Assembly: GCA_017480245.1 (NCBI GenBank)
Contig: JAFVBA010000005.1
Span: 1 to 64,000 of the forward strand
Length of the DNA: 64,000 nt
Direction: 5' to 3'
Source of the DNA: Bacteroidales bacterium
Lineage (GTDB): Bacteria; Bacteroidota; Bacteroidia; Bacteroidales; P3
Shown: piece by piece, positions 46,459-54,575 of the stretch
How positions within the stretch are numbered: position 1 is the first letter of the stretch
How the letters are laid out: every line of letters starts with the position of its first letter
Translations under genes and position numbers: made by a program
Notes under the pieces: generated by a model
The model's database searches: none
What the model was told of the DNA's origin: nothing
Seen by the model: only the letters and a program-made list of their open reading frames with translations

Positions 46459-48090
46459 TCAAAATCCTGTCCAGGTTTGGCGCCAGAATGTACGGGAAAG
46501 TTCGTCCCATTTAAGTATTGTTGCACCGAAGAAGTCCGAAACGTAACCGTTAAGCATTTCTTCGGCTTTTTGTTTGTTTTCGTTTGCAAGTTGTTGATAT
46601 GTTTTCTCAACAAATTCCAATTCTCTCTGACCTTTTTGCATAAAGTAGTCTCTTGCAGGTTCCAATGTCTTACGGTAATTGCCCCAACGTACTGTTGCCA
46701 ATCGGTTTGCCTTACGGTAGTGCCATAATGCCGCATCATCACGGTCTGAGTGCTGTCCGCAGATTTTTAACATCTGAGGTAATTGTGTCGTTCCGCAAAA
46801 AATAGGGAAACGCGGCGACTCTCCCGGGTTGTCAAGTGCAATCCAAGCAACGCCTCCTATCTCGTCAGGCAACCAATTTCTCAACTGAATAACCGTAGAA
46901 TAAGCACACCAAGGCACACTTACCGTTCGGATGTTTTGCATTGTTGAATCGCCCATTGTATAGTACATATTGATTTCGTCAGGTCGCATCCAAGGATTTG
47001 AAAACTGCGAAACAATGCTGTCAGGTTCTGATTCTACTATATTGCCTTCCTTATCTCTTCTTTTAGGATTAGGAATCTTATGACGGAAACTTAAATTCCA
47101 TTGCGTGCCTTCATAATAAGAACCCAGCAATTGCATAACTTGGGTAACGGAAACCTTATTGTCGGGTTTTACACTGAGTGGTAATTCCTCAACTGTGTCG
47201 CTTAAGTGTAAAGAAGGGGCAAGTGCATTCATTATAAAGTATTCTCTGATTGAGTAATTCTTCTTTTCGCCGAAGTAATTGCCTCCCGAATAAACTTTCC
47301 AAAAACAAAAATCTTCTTTTTCGTCCCAAAGTTTCAGTTTCTTGGCAACATTATAGACGTTATCCGAATATAAGCAATTGTTTTTGTCTTTTGAAAGTTT
47401 TGATATGCGTGATATATTTGCCGAAACGGCTATTTCTCCGTCAGGAATGCGGACTGCAGCCCATACGCCGCCTATTTTGTCTTTTCCCTCGCCGAATACT
47501 TCAAATATCCACACTTCGTTTTTATCCGCAATAGTAAGACATTCGCCTGCATCACCGTAGCCGTATTTTTTTATTAAATCTCCCATCAACAATATTGCTT
47601 CTTTTGCTGAAGAACACCTTTCTAAAACAATTCTTTCCAATTCTTCTATTTTGAAAATACCGTTAGAATTTATCAAAGTATCTCTTCCCGAAATAGTTGT
47701 TTCACCTATCCCCAGTTGCTTTTCGTTTAAACAAGGATACGCCGTATCTAAATAGCGGAAAGTGTGTTTTGTTTGCGGTATCTTGCCTTTTGCATACATT
47801 TTTGTGCTGTCGGAAGGCGATTGAGTGTGCATTCTGCCGTCATAAATGGTAACGCTGTCTTTTTCATTCCAATCTTTAGCGGGTACAATATTCATCCAAG
47901 TGCGGTACCATGAGTCGCAGGTGTGCGAAGTTATCACGCTGCCGTCAGCAGATGCGTCTTTGCCGACCATAATACTCGTACAGGACAAAGGATTGTGTGT
48001 GCCGTCTGCATATTCGGTCATTTGTGCGTTTGTATTAGGTAGATAGCCAATCAAAACAGCCAAACCGATAAAAATTTTCTTCTTATTCAT
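46459..48090 (-). CDS. C69 family dipeptidase
   Basis: A 543-residue exported Ntn-hydrolase-type peptidase. After a signal peptide (IFIGLAVLIGYLPNTNAQ) comes NPLSCTSIMVGKDASADGSV, in which Cys is the expected N-terminal nucleophile after propeptide removal. IGETTISGRD, EAILLMGDLIKKYGYGDAGE and IADKNEVWIFEVFG match the family core. C69 dipeptidases cleave a broad set of dipeptides. The 5' region has a minus-strand -7 box (CAAAGTTA at 48125-48132). Divergent from htpG. Confidence 0.9.
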   Translation of the reverse strand: MNKKKIFIGLAVLIGYLPNTNAQMTEYADGTHNPLSCTSIMVGKDASADGSVITSHTCDSWYRTWMNIVPAKDWNEKDSVTIYDGRMHTQSPSDSTKMYAKGKIPQTKHTFRYLDTAYPCLNEKQLGIGETTISGRDTLINSNGIFKIEELERIVLERCSSAKEAILLMGDLIKKYGYGDAGECLTIADKNEVWIFEVFGEGKDKIGGVWAAVRIPDGEIAVSANISRISKLSKDKNNCLYSDNVYNVAKKLKLWDEKEDFCFWKVYSGGNYFGEKKNYSIREYFIMNALAPSLHLSDTVEELPLSVKPDNKVSVTQVMQLLGSYYEGTQWNLSFRHKIPNPKRRDKEGNIVESEPDSIVSQFSNPWMRPDEINMYYTMGDSTMQNIRTVSVPWCAYSTVIQLRNWLPDEIGGVAWIALDNPGESPRFPIFCGTTQLPQMLKICGQHSDRDDAALWHYRKANRLATVRWGNYRKTLEPARDYFMQKGQRELEFVEKTYQQLANENKQKAEEMLNGYVSDFFGATILKWDELSRTFWRQTWTGF

Positions 48091-48285
48091 ATTATATATA
48101 ATGTATTTAGTTTCTTTTAGTCCGCAAAGTTACGAAATAAATCCGTTATATATTATGAATATCAATAATATTCTGCCATAATGTCATATTTCATTTTTTG
48201 GAATAATGTTTGGATTACGGCGTTTTGTGATTTTATTTCAGTTAAAAAGTAAATTAAGAATATAGTTAATAAAAAATATACGACA

Positions 48286-50184
48286 ATGAAAGGTAAAATT
48301 AATGTACAAACGGAGAATATTTTTCCCGTTATTAAAAAGTTTCTTTATTCCGACCACGAAATTTTCCTAAGAGAAATAGTTAGTAATGCCGTTGATGCAA
48401 CTCAAAAACTTAAAACCTTGTCTTCTATGGGTGAAGTCAAAGGTGAGTTGGGTGATTTGACTATTGACGTCAAAATAGACAAAGATAAGAAAACCCTTCA
48501 TGTAATTGACCGCGGTATAGGTATGACCAAAGACGAGGTTGAGAAGTATATAACTCAGATTGCGTTCTCAGGTGCCGAGGAATTCTTGGAAAAATTCAAA
48601 GGTAAGAGCGAAGCGGACGTTAATCAGTTGATTGGTCATTTCGGATTGGGATTTTTCTCTTCTTTTATGGTATCCGACCAAGTTGAAATCATAACCAAAT
48701 CTTATAAAGACGCACCTGCCGTTCATTGGACTTGCGATGGTGATACGGAATATTCCATTGAGGAGTGCGACAAAACTGAACGCGGAACGGAAATCATAAT
48801 GCACATAACTGAAGAGTGCAAAGATTTCTTGGAGGAGTACAAAATTCTTGAACTTTTGAAGAAATATTGCAAGTTTATGCCTGTTCAAATCCGTTTCGGT
48901 AAAGAAAAATCTTGGGAAGACTCACCTACCGAAAAGGATAAGGACGGAAATCCTAAGCGTGTGGAAGTTGAACAAGATAGAATCATAAACAATACCGACC
49001 CATTGTGGAAAAAAACTCCGAGTGAGTTAAAAGACGAAGATTATAACAAATTCTTCCACGAGCTTTATCCGATGAATTTTGACGAACCGTTGTTCCACAT
49101 TCATCTTAACGTAGATTATCCGTTTAACTTGACAGGAATTTTGTATTTTCCGAAGATTAAAAAGAATATTGACCCAACGCAAGACAAGATTCAGTTATAT
49201 TGTAATCAGGTTTTCGTAACAGACAGCGTAGAAGGCGTAGTTCCTCAGTATATGATGTTGCTTCGCGGAGTTTTGGACTCACCTGACATTCCTTTGAACG
49301 TATCGCGTTCTTATCTTCAGTCGGATAGCAACGTTAAAAAGATATCTTCGCATATTTCCAAGAAGGTTGCAGAGAAACTTGAGGAGATTTCCAAAAACCA
49401 ACACGAAGATTTCCTTAGCAAATGGGACGATTTGAAAGTCTTTATTGAATACGGTATGCTTTCTGACGAGAAATTCTACGACAGAATGAAGAATATCTAC
49501 GTCTATAAGAATACGGACAAAGAGTTTTTCACATTTGAGAATTACAAAAAGAAGATTTCTGCTCTTCAGACCGACAAAGACGGCAACATTATCTTCCTTT
49601 ATGCACAGAATGTTGAGCATCAGTACGCTTATATTCAGGCTGCAAAAGACAAAGGTTATGATGTATTGTTGTTAGACGGCGTTTTGGACTCTCATTTTAT
49701 CAATATGATAGAACAAAAGAATGAGAAAACGAGATTTACACGCATAGACTCTGAAGTTCTTAGCAAATTGATTCAAAAAGATGAGAAAATACCGTCTAAA
49801 TTGTCAGAAGACGAGGCAAAGAAAGTACAGGAAATGATGGAGAACTTAGTAGATAAGAAAACATTTACCGTACAGACCGAGTCTTTGGACGAAACTGCAC
49901 AACCTGTTACCATAACTCAAAACGAGTTTATGCGAAGAATGAAAGAGATGAGCGAACTTGGCGGTGGCGGAATGTATGGTTTGTACGGCGATATGCCTGA
50001 AAGTTACAACCTTGTGATAAATACCAACCATCCTGTTGTATATAACATCCTTCAAAGCACGGATACGGAAAAGCAGACCGAAAAACTTTCGCAGTTAAAG
50101 GACCTTGCGTTGCTTTCGCAGGGACTTCTGAAAGGACAGACATTAGATGAATTTATCAAACGTTCAACAAAAATCATTGAATAA
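48286..50184 (+). CDS. htpG: Molecular chaperone HtpG (Hsp90)
   Basis: A 632-residue Hsp90. The N-terminal ATPase shows SDHEIFLREIVSNAVDATQK (catalytic Glu and Asn), DRGIGMTKDE (ATP-binding Asp-Gly) and GHFGLGFFSSF. The middle domain carries GVVDS-like GVLDSPDIPLNVSRSYLQ with the conserved Arg for gamma-phosphate. The C-terminal dimerisation domain follows. It assists folding of client proteins under stress. The length is normal. A terminator related to the interspersed palindromes lies downstream. Confidence 0.96.
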   Translation: MKGKINVQTENIFPVIKKFLYSDHEIFLREIVSNAVDATQKLKTLSSMGEVKGELGDLTIDVKIDKDKKTLHVIDRGIGMTKDEVEKYITQIAFSGAEEFLEKFKGKSEADVNQLIGHFGLGFFSSFMVSDQVEIITKSYKDAPAVHWTCDGDTEYSIEECDKTERGTEIIMHITEECKDFLEEYKILELLKKYCKFMPVQIRFGKEKSWEDSPTEKDKDGNPKRVEVEQDRIINNTDPLWKKTPSELKDEDYNKFFHELYPMNFDEPLFHIHLNVDYPFNLTGILYFPKIKKNIDPTQDKIQLYCNQVFVTDSVEGVVPQYMMLLRGVLDSPDIPLNVSRSYLQSDSNVKKISSHISKKVAEKLEEISKNQHEDFLSKWDDLKVFIEYGMLSDEKFYDRMKNIYVYKNTDKEFFTFENYKKKISALQTDKDGNIIFLYAQNVEHQYAYIQAAKDKGYDVLLLDGVLDSHFINMIEQKNEKTRFTRIDSEVLSKLIQKDEKIPSKLSEDEAKKVQEMMENLVDKKTFTVQTESLDETAQPVTITQNEFMRRMKEMSELGGGGMYGLYGDMPESYNLVINTNHPVVYNILQSTDTEKQTEKLSQLKDLALLSQGLLKGQTLDEFIKRSTKIIE

Positions 50185-50209
50185 ACATTTGATAAAACCA
50201 TAATCACTC

Positions 50210-50282
50210 TGCACGAAATTAAAGTGCGATATTAATCAAATAAAGTGCGAAATTATTTTACTAATCTCGCACTTTATTTTTT
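50210..50282. terminator. Hairpin terminator resembling the interspersed palindrome
   Basis: AAATAAAGTGCGA (from 50238) pairs with TCGCACTTTATTT, followed by T run. The stem sequence is close to the AAAATAAAGTGCCGA arm of the seven-copy element, and a third half-stem ATTAAAGTGCGAT precedes it. It lies between convergent htpG and the AbiEii-like gene. Confidence 0.75.
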
Positions 50283-50431
50283 GCATATAACGTATTGATA
50301 GAGTAAATAAATATGATCTTGATTTATAATTAGTTTTACATTCCCACATTCAAAATTTTAAAATTTTTACACTTTTGAAAGAGGGTGTAAAATTACAAAA
50401 AGATTTTAGGTATCATGATAAAAACCTAAAT

Positions 50432-51064
50432 TTATAATTTATTGAAGACGTCATTCGGGTTACTCTGCATTTTTAATAACCTTGCAGAAACTTTTTTCCA
50501 CGAATAATTGCCGTCAAATACTTGTAAAGGTTTGTCAAAATTAATTTCTTCAAAAAAAGTTAAGCACTTTAATGGCATAAGTGTAGAAGAGCGGTATTTT
50601 TCTATATAGAAAGATAACATAGTATTTAGTGAAAACTTGTCAGATAGATAGGCAATGTCAACAAAGTCCTTTAACCTTGTTCCATTTGAAGATATTGCAT
50701 TAAGTTTCATCGCAATTATGTCTTCAATGCTTGCAAACCGTATTCCATTTTCTGTCTTAAACTCCCTAATCCAAGGATAGTAATGCGTAAGACAATCTAT
50801 TTGTACATTGTTTATTGTTCCTTTTATTGTATCTTGCGCTTCAAACTCAGCAATAAAACTATATTTCTTTTGCAAATGTCTTTTTAATGCTTGTGTATCA
50901 AAACTTTTTTCTGTAAATAAGTCAATATCTACACTTTTACGGTGTCCTATCTGCAAAGCAAGTGATGTTTCGCCCACAAGAACGAAATCCTTTAACAATT
51001 CTTCGGACATTAATTGTTTTATGAGTTCCAATGTCGCGTGGCTAACGGTTGAGAGGTGTAACAT
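50432..51064 (-). CDS. AbiEii/AbiGii-type nucleotidyltransferase toxin
   Basis: A 210-residue protein. TLELIKQLMSEELLKDFVLVGETSLALQIGHRKSVDIDLFTEK matches the nucleotidyltransferase core of AbiEii/DUF1814 proteins, with GETSLAL replacing the usual GGTALAL-type G[GS] motif and the catalytic D-x-D (VDIDLF). Further along are FASIEDIIAMKLNAISSNGTRLKDFVDIAYL. In characterised AbiE systems this enzyme is the toxin of an abortive-infection pair. Its start overlaps the upstream DUF6922-like gene by 46 bp. Whether the G-to-E change weakens activity is unknown. Confidence 0.82.
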   Translation of the reverse strand: MLHLSTVSHATLELIKQLMSEELLKDFVLVGETSLALQIGHRKSVDIDLFTEKSFDTQALKRHLQKKYSFIAEFEAQDTIKGTINNVQIDCLTHYYPWIREFKTENGIRFASIEDIIAMKLNAISSNGTRLKDFVDIAYLSDKFSLNTMLSFYIEKYRSSTLMPLKCLTFFEEINFDKPLQVFDGNYSWKKVSARLLKMQSNPNDVFNKL

Positions 51065-51336
51065 TTCAAATCTTCTTTTTTCAAATTAAACAATGCACAA
51101 ACAAAAGACATATCTTTTCTGTTTAGATACGGTATGTTTTTGACGGTATTTACTATATCATCGTAATCATATAAGTTAAACATCGCATAAAAATCGGAAA
51201 CAAATCCTCTTTCTATCAAACGCTGAACAACAATAGGTTTCATTTTCTGCCAATCAAACCTATTCATATCGTATTCCCAAAAGAGATTTTCCCGTATCGT
51301 TGCGTTCTTATGTTGTAAATAATCCTCAAAAAACAT
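51019..51336 (-). CDS. DUF6922-like partner (putative antitoxin)
   Basis: A 105-residue protein. FWEYDMNRFDWQKMKPIVVQRLIERGFVSDFYAMFNLY fits the small family that commonly precedes nucleotidyltransferase toxins in Bacteroidetes. It overlaps the toxin gene by 46 bp, so the two are translationally coupled, the usual arrangement with the partner first. Own promoter at 51356-51385. The antitoxin role is inferred from context only; the last about 12 residues (TSQPLATRHWNS) may just reflect the overlap. Confidence 0.7.
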   Translation of the reverse strand: MFFEDYLQHKNATIRENLFWEYDMNRFDWQKMKPIVVQRLIERGFVSDFYAMFNLYDYDDIVNTVKNIPYLNRKDMSFVCALFNLKKEDLKCYTSQPLATRHWNS

Positions 51337-51355
51337 AATTCAAGTATTTATATTG

Positions 51356-51385
51356 CAAAATTACAAAAAGTTTTTTGTTCGTCAA
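51356..51385 (-). promoter_or_regulatory. Promoter of the AbiEii-type pair
   Basis: Minus strand: TTG at 51385-51383, 19-bp spacer, TAATTTTG at 51363-51356, about 20 bp before the start codon of the DUF6922-like gene. Confidence 0.75.
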
Positions 51386-51416
51386 TAATGCGACAAAGTT
51401 TATAAATTAAGTAAGA

Positions 51417-52373
51417 TTAAAATAATCTCATCTGCTGTTCTTTGCTACTATTATATATGACTTTTAATAAATCATCAACATCATTATCTGTATTTATGAT
51501 TCTAATATCAAAATCCTTTCTAATTAATTTTCTTGACAAATCAAACATTGGATTATTTATATCTTTTTTTTCATCGTAAATAACAACCCTTTTAATTCCA
51601 TATTCTTTTGCTTTAGCCATAGCGTGTCTTGAACCGCTATCATTTCCTTCGTTATTTTCTGCATAACTTGCAGATAGGATTACACAGTCACTATATAACG
51701 CCTGTAACCTATCTCGTTCAATATATCTTGCACTTAGTTCATACCTAGAAGATATATTGGTGTGATATTCTGTTATAAGTAACCCGTTATTATGTAGTAT
51801 CTCCCTTGCTAATGGTAAATTTGATTTAGGTAATACATTATTTAATGGACTTGGGAGTATTGCTATGGTATTACCATTATTCTCTAAAGTTTCATAATGT
51901 GCGACAGAATCACAGCCGAGAGCTAATCCGCTTACAATCGTTACACCTTGTTTAACTAAAGATTTTACAGTGATTCTTTCTCTTTCTATGATGTCTTCAG
52001 TTGGATTCAATAGACCTATTACAGCAGTATTGTAATTATCTTTTTGTAGTAAATCTAAATTTCCTTTGTAAAATAATACAACGGGTTGCTCTGACGCTTT
52101 TATATTTCCTCTAAACTCAGGGAAGTCATCATCTCCTATTGCTGAAACTTCAAATCCTTCGGATTGTATATAAAGGCTATTCAGCATATCTCTTATTTCG
52201 TCCTTTTTTTCATTAAAAGAGTATAGAGTAACATCAATGCCTTTTATGTTTAATAATCCAACAATACTCTCTATGGGTTGTTTATTTTTTAAGTTATTTG
52301 CGACCCACGCCTTACCAATGCCTTTATAGGTCATTGCTGTCAAAATATTTAATGCATTATCTGTCTTTTTCAT
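51417..52373 (-). CDS. DprA/Smf-like protein of a putative defence operon (ShosA-like)
   Basis: A 318-residue protein. Residues about 100-300 carry a DprA Rossmann fold: GVTIVSGLALGCDSVAHYETLENNGNTIAILPSPLNNVLPKSNLPLAREI and LLITEYHTN. The usual GSR-x-A-T nucleotide-loop motif is replaced by AVIGLLNPTED and the canonical C-terminal winged helix seems absent. DprA binds single-stranded DNA and loads RecA. Here it is the last gene of a four-gene operon with HAD and phosphoribosyltransferase genes, unlike housekeeping dprA. In ShosTA systems (from memory) a DprA-domain protein acts as antitoxin of a phosphoribosyltransferase toxin, which is the closest parallel. Confidence 0.8.
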   Translation of the reverse strand: MKKTDNALNILTAMTYKGIGKAWVANNLKNKQPIESIVGLLNIKGIDVTLYSFNEKKDEIRDMLNSLYIQSEGFEVSAIGDDDFPEFRGNIKASEQPVVLFYKGNLDLLQKDNYNTAVIGLLNPTEDIIERERITVKSLVKQGVTIVSGLALGCDSVAHYETLENNGNTIAILPSPLNNVLPKSNLPLAREILHNNGLLITEYHTNISSRYELSARYIERDRLQALYSDCVILSASYAENNEGNDSGSRHAMAKAKEYGIKRVVIYDEKKDINNPMFDLSRKLIRKDFDIRIINTDNDVDDLLKVIYNSSKEQQMRLF

Positions 52374-52381
52374 ATTTTTAT

Positions 52382-53305
52382 TTATATCTTATTTTTGTTT
52401 GTAAAAGCTACTGTATAAAGTATAACGGATTTTGCACCATTATCGTATAATGCTTGTATGCAATCTTCATCAACATTGACGGATTTAGTGTAAATATCGT
52501 CTATTAAAAGAATGTTTTTACCACAAACATCTGCTGCGATATTACATGTGTTTCGTGTTATGCCAACGTATGGTAATGGTAGATTATCTTCTACATCATA
52601 ATTCTTAGTATGAGTAGTTTTTGTATCAGAGTGTCGCAAAATATAATGAGTACCATCTAGTAATGGCGCATTATATTGTCTATTATACCATGATATCCAA
52701 TCAGAAATAGCAGATCTAAATAATTTTTGGTTAAATGTATAGAACTCTTCATGCTTTGCTCTAGGAACAACACATATAGTAATAGACGAATCAAACTTTG
52801 AGAAAATAGTAGGTAAACTATTCGTCAAGACTTGGTTTAATTCTTCTACAGCCATTTGTAATTGAATACTGCTAGTATAATTATACTTATTTTTTAGAAC
52901 ATTAATGAAGTCTGGATTATTAAGCTCTTTATATCCTAAATAATAAGTAGAAAAGAATGCTATAATGTTTTTTGAGAGAAATTCATTTGAGGAGAGTAGA
53001 AAACTATAAATCCCGTTTTCTTTTAAAGACATAATTTCAAATATAGGGTATTCCTCTCCATTGAATTTATAATTGGGATTTGTAATTTTTATCTCCGCAT
53101 TTTTTAATTCAAATTTAAAGTCATTCTTTTTCATATACTCAAATAATTCGGTCTTTAGAAAAGAAATAGCTTTGACTTTATTAGCATTATTCATCAACTC
53201 CAAAATAAAGTAATTTCTATTAGGTTTTACTCTATATTGTACTATATTTTGAATATTTATCAGTTCTGGTATAGACAAAACTTGATATTTTTTAAGAGTT
53301 TCCAT
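52382..53305 (-). CDS. Phosphoribosyltransferase-domain protein (ShosT-like)
   Basis: A 307-residue protein. The C-terminal third has a PRTase core: ICVVPRAKHE, then KNILLIDDIYTKSVNVDED, where the acidic pair DD of the PRPP-binding loop is kept but the usual TTG becomes TKS. The N-terminal about 150 residues (IPELINIQNIVQYRVKPNRN onward) are of unrecognised type. It lies 8 bp before the DprA-like gene and 11 bp after the HAD gene. PRTases use phosphoribosyl pyrophosphate; in ShosT (from memory) such a domain is toxic. Being a catalytically modified or non-canonical enzyme is plausible. Confidence 0.75.
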   Translation of the reverse strand: METLKKYQVLSIPELINIQNIVQYRVKPNRNYFILELMNNANKVKAISFLKTELFEYMKKNDFKFELKNAEIKITNPNYKFNGEEYPIFEIMSLKENGIYSFLLSSNEFLSKNIIAFFSTYYLGYKELNNPDFINVLKNKYNYTSSIQLQMAVEELNQVLTNSLPTIFSKFDSSITICVVPRAKHEEFYTFNQKLFRSAISDWISWYNRQYNAPLLDGTHYILRHSDTKTTHTKNYDVEDNLPLPYVGITRNTCNIAADVCGKNILLIDDIYTKSVNVDEDCIQALYDNGAKSVILYTVAFTNKNKI

Positions 53306-53316
53306 TTCCTTTATTT

Positions 53317-53787
53317 CTAATTCTCAAAAATTTCGAAATAATATTTTTGTTTACTTCTTAATGAATACAAAAAGTCATATTTATTTGTTCCGACATAATC
53401 TTCATAGAAATACATTTCAGTAAAGTATTTCTCCAAATGATAATATCTTACAATTTCTAATGCTCGTTGTTTGTGAGAATTGGTTAATAAATATGTTTCC
53501 TGTTTCATTTGAGATAAATCTATAAGTCTATCCATTAGTTTTTGATTAGGAATAGTGTCTTTTAGATATGTCTTAAATTGCCTTTCTTTGATGGTGATTA
53601 TAGATTGATATTGCTCTTTTGTCATCTCTGGGAACAATTTTAATAATTTATCTCTTGTAAATCTCCCATCGGATATTGCTATGTCAATACCAATAATCTC
53701 TTTTATTGCATCCCTATATGCATAAAAATTTGCAATATCAGAATCTACCAAAGTACCATCCAAATCAAAAACAAAGATAGTCTTCAT
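53317..53787 (-). CDS. Small HAD-superfamily phosphatase-like protein
   Basis: A 156-residue HAD protein. Motif I is VFDLDGTLVDSD (nucleophile Asp plus acid/base Asp), motif II is near TYLLTNSHKQRA, and a Lys at GTNKYDF can be motif III. The protein stops right after KYYFEIFEN, at the place where motif IV would normally lie, so the C-terminal helix and last acidic motif are short or missing. It belongs to the four-gene operon (8 bp after the micro-ORF, 11 bp before the PRTase gene). It may dephosphorylate a nucleotide-like product or substrate of the PRTase; this is inference. Confidence 0.75.
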   Translation of the reverse strand: MKTIFVFDLDGTLVDSDIANFYAYRDAIKEIIGIDIAISDGRFTRDKLLKLFPEMTKEQYQSIITIKERQFKTYLKDTIPNQKLMDRLIDLSQMKQETYLLTNSHKQRALEIVRYYHLEKYFTEMYFYEDYVGTNKYDFLYSLRSKQKYYFEIFEN

Positions 53788-53795
53788 TGGAACTA

Positions 53796-53936
53796 TTACT
53801 TAATAGCATTAGCAACTTGTTGTAGAAGTTCTTCCTCTTTGGACAACTTCTCTTGATTCAAAAGTTCTTCTTTGCTAAGTGCTACTGCTGCTTGCTGTAA
53901 TAGTCCTTCTGCTTCTTGAACATTCTTTTTTACCAT
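53796..53936 (-). CDS. 46-aa acidic helical micro-protein leading the operon
   Basis: ATG-started frame of 46 codons plus stop, 8 bp before the HAD gene. The product is almost entirely alpha-helical by composition, rich in Glu, Gln, Leu, Lys and Ala, and has an internal near-duplication: EAEGLLQQAAVALSKEELL and LSKEEELLQQVANAIK. It resembles a short coiled coil. No family recognised. It is the first gene downstream of the structured leader, so it could be a regulatory or leader peptide or a small system component. Support comes from position, start codon and composition, not homology. Confidence 0.6.
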   Translation of the reverse strand: MVKKNVQEAEGLLQQAAVALSKEELLNQEKLSKEEELLQQVANAIK

Positions 53937-54270
53937 TTTCTTTTTTGTTTTTAAGGTTAAAGATCTTTTTAAAATGGCAAGTAACTGATTAATTTCGGCA
54001 GGAAAGAAATAATATAAATAAAAGAGGTGTGAAAACTTCTTTTCGCATCTCGGGTAAAAGCATAGGAGAAATACCCGTCCTAATTCTTTAATTGACTTTC
54101 AGAAGCACACACCAAAAGGTGTATATTCTTAAGCACGAATTAGGTATAACTCCTAAAACTTTTTCCGTTTTACTAATTATTTCTTAATGAAATCAAATAT
54201 AAAGGTTCCTATGCTTTTATTTGACGATGCGAAATAATAGTCAAATGCCAAAGTTTTATCTGCACAATTG
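53937..54270 (-). ncRNA. Long structured leader RNA of the HAD/PRTase/DprA operon
   Basis: About 330 nt between the promoter and the micro-ORF with no credible ORF but extensive complementarity. Outer stems: 54041-54049 (TTTCGCATC) with 54226-54234, and 54055-54067 (TAAAAGCATAGGA) with 54207-54219, separated by a small internal loop. Inner stems: CCTAATTC 54079-54086 with GAATTAGG 54137-54144, and ACACC-AAAA-GGTGT 54109-54122. An alternative hairpin CGGGTA 54051-54056 with TACCCG 54072-54077 competes with the 13-bp stem. It may be a regulatory leader or a stable RNA component. No known riboswitch class recognised. Confidence 0.6.
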
Positions 54271-54276
54271 CAACTG

Positions 54277-54308
54277 CAAAAGTACAAACAAATTTTAAAT
54301 CCAACAAA
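54277..54308 (-). promoter_or_regulatory. Promoter of the structured leader and four-gene operon
   Basis: Minus strand: TTTG at 54308-54305, a 20-bp spacer and TACTTTTG at 54284-54277. Predicted transcription start is near 54270. Confidence 0.75.
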
Positions 54309-54360
54309 TAAAAACAGAAAAAATTAAAACACCGTCTTATTGTATCCTTATCGCAAATCA

Positions 54361-54454
54361 ATTTTGAAAAACCATGGTATTTTTATCGAAAAACCTATGT
54401 TTTTTACACGAAAAACCCTGGTTTTTTAATTCAAAAACATAGGTTTTTCAAAAT
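54361..54454. repeat. Four-unit 22-bp palindromic repeat array
   Basis: Units start at exactly 54366, 54388, 54410 and 54432. Units have the form GAAAAACC-n-GGTTTTT, each itself nearly palindromic. The outer ends form a perfect 13-bp inverted repeat (ATTTTGAAAAACC at 54361-54373, GGTTTTTCAAAAT at 54442-54454), and unit 2 is the reverse complement of unit 4 over 17 bp. The array lies 50-150 bp upstream of the operon promoter and could be a multi-site operator, iteron-like sequence or attachment site. Confidence 0.85.
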
Positions 54455-54510
54455 TAAAGAGCGAAAATAATTTTCATTTATCCGATATTGTTATTTTTAA
54501 TTGCGTTGAT

Positions 54511-54545
54511 AGTTTAGAGTTTAAGGTTTAAAGTTTAGAGATTAG
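54511..54545. repeat. Fragment of the TTTAAAGTTTAGAG palindrome family
   Basis: TAGTTTAGAGTTTAAGGTTT followed by AAAGTTTAGAGATTAG, related to the copies at 36547 and 59393. Confidence 0.55.
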
Positions 54546-54575
54546 AATGACTCTGAATGTGGCTCTAAATTTTAG

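Noticed and set aside
51417..52373. Housekeeping competence gene dprA
   Set aside because: The nucleotide-loop motif and C-terminal winged helix are altered or missing and the gene is embedded in a HAD-PRTase operon.
53937..54270. Retron msr-msd RNA
   Set aside because: Flanking inverted repeats fit loosely, but no reverse transcriptase is encoded anywhere in the window.
54361..54454. CRISPR-like array
   Set aside because: Units are adjoining without unique spacers, only 22 bp, palindromic, and no cas genes are near.
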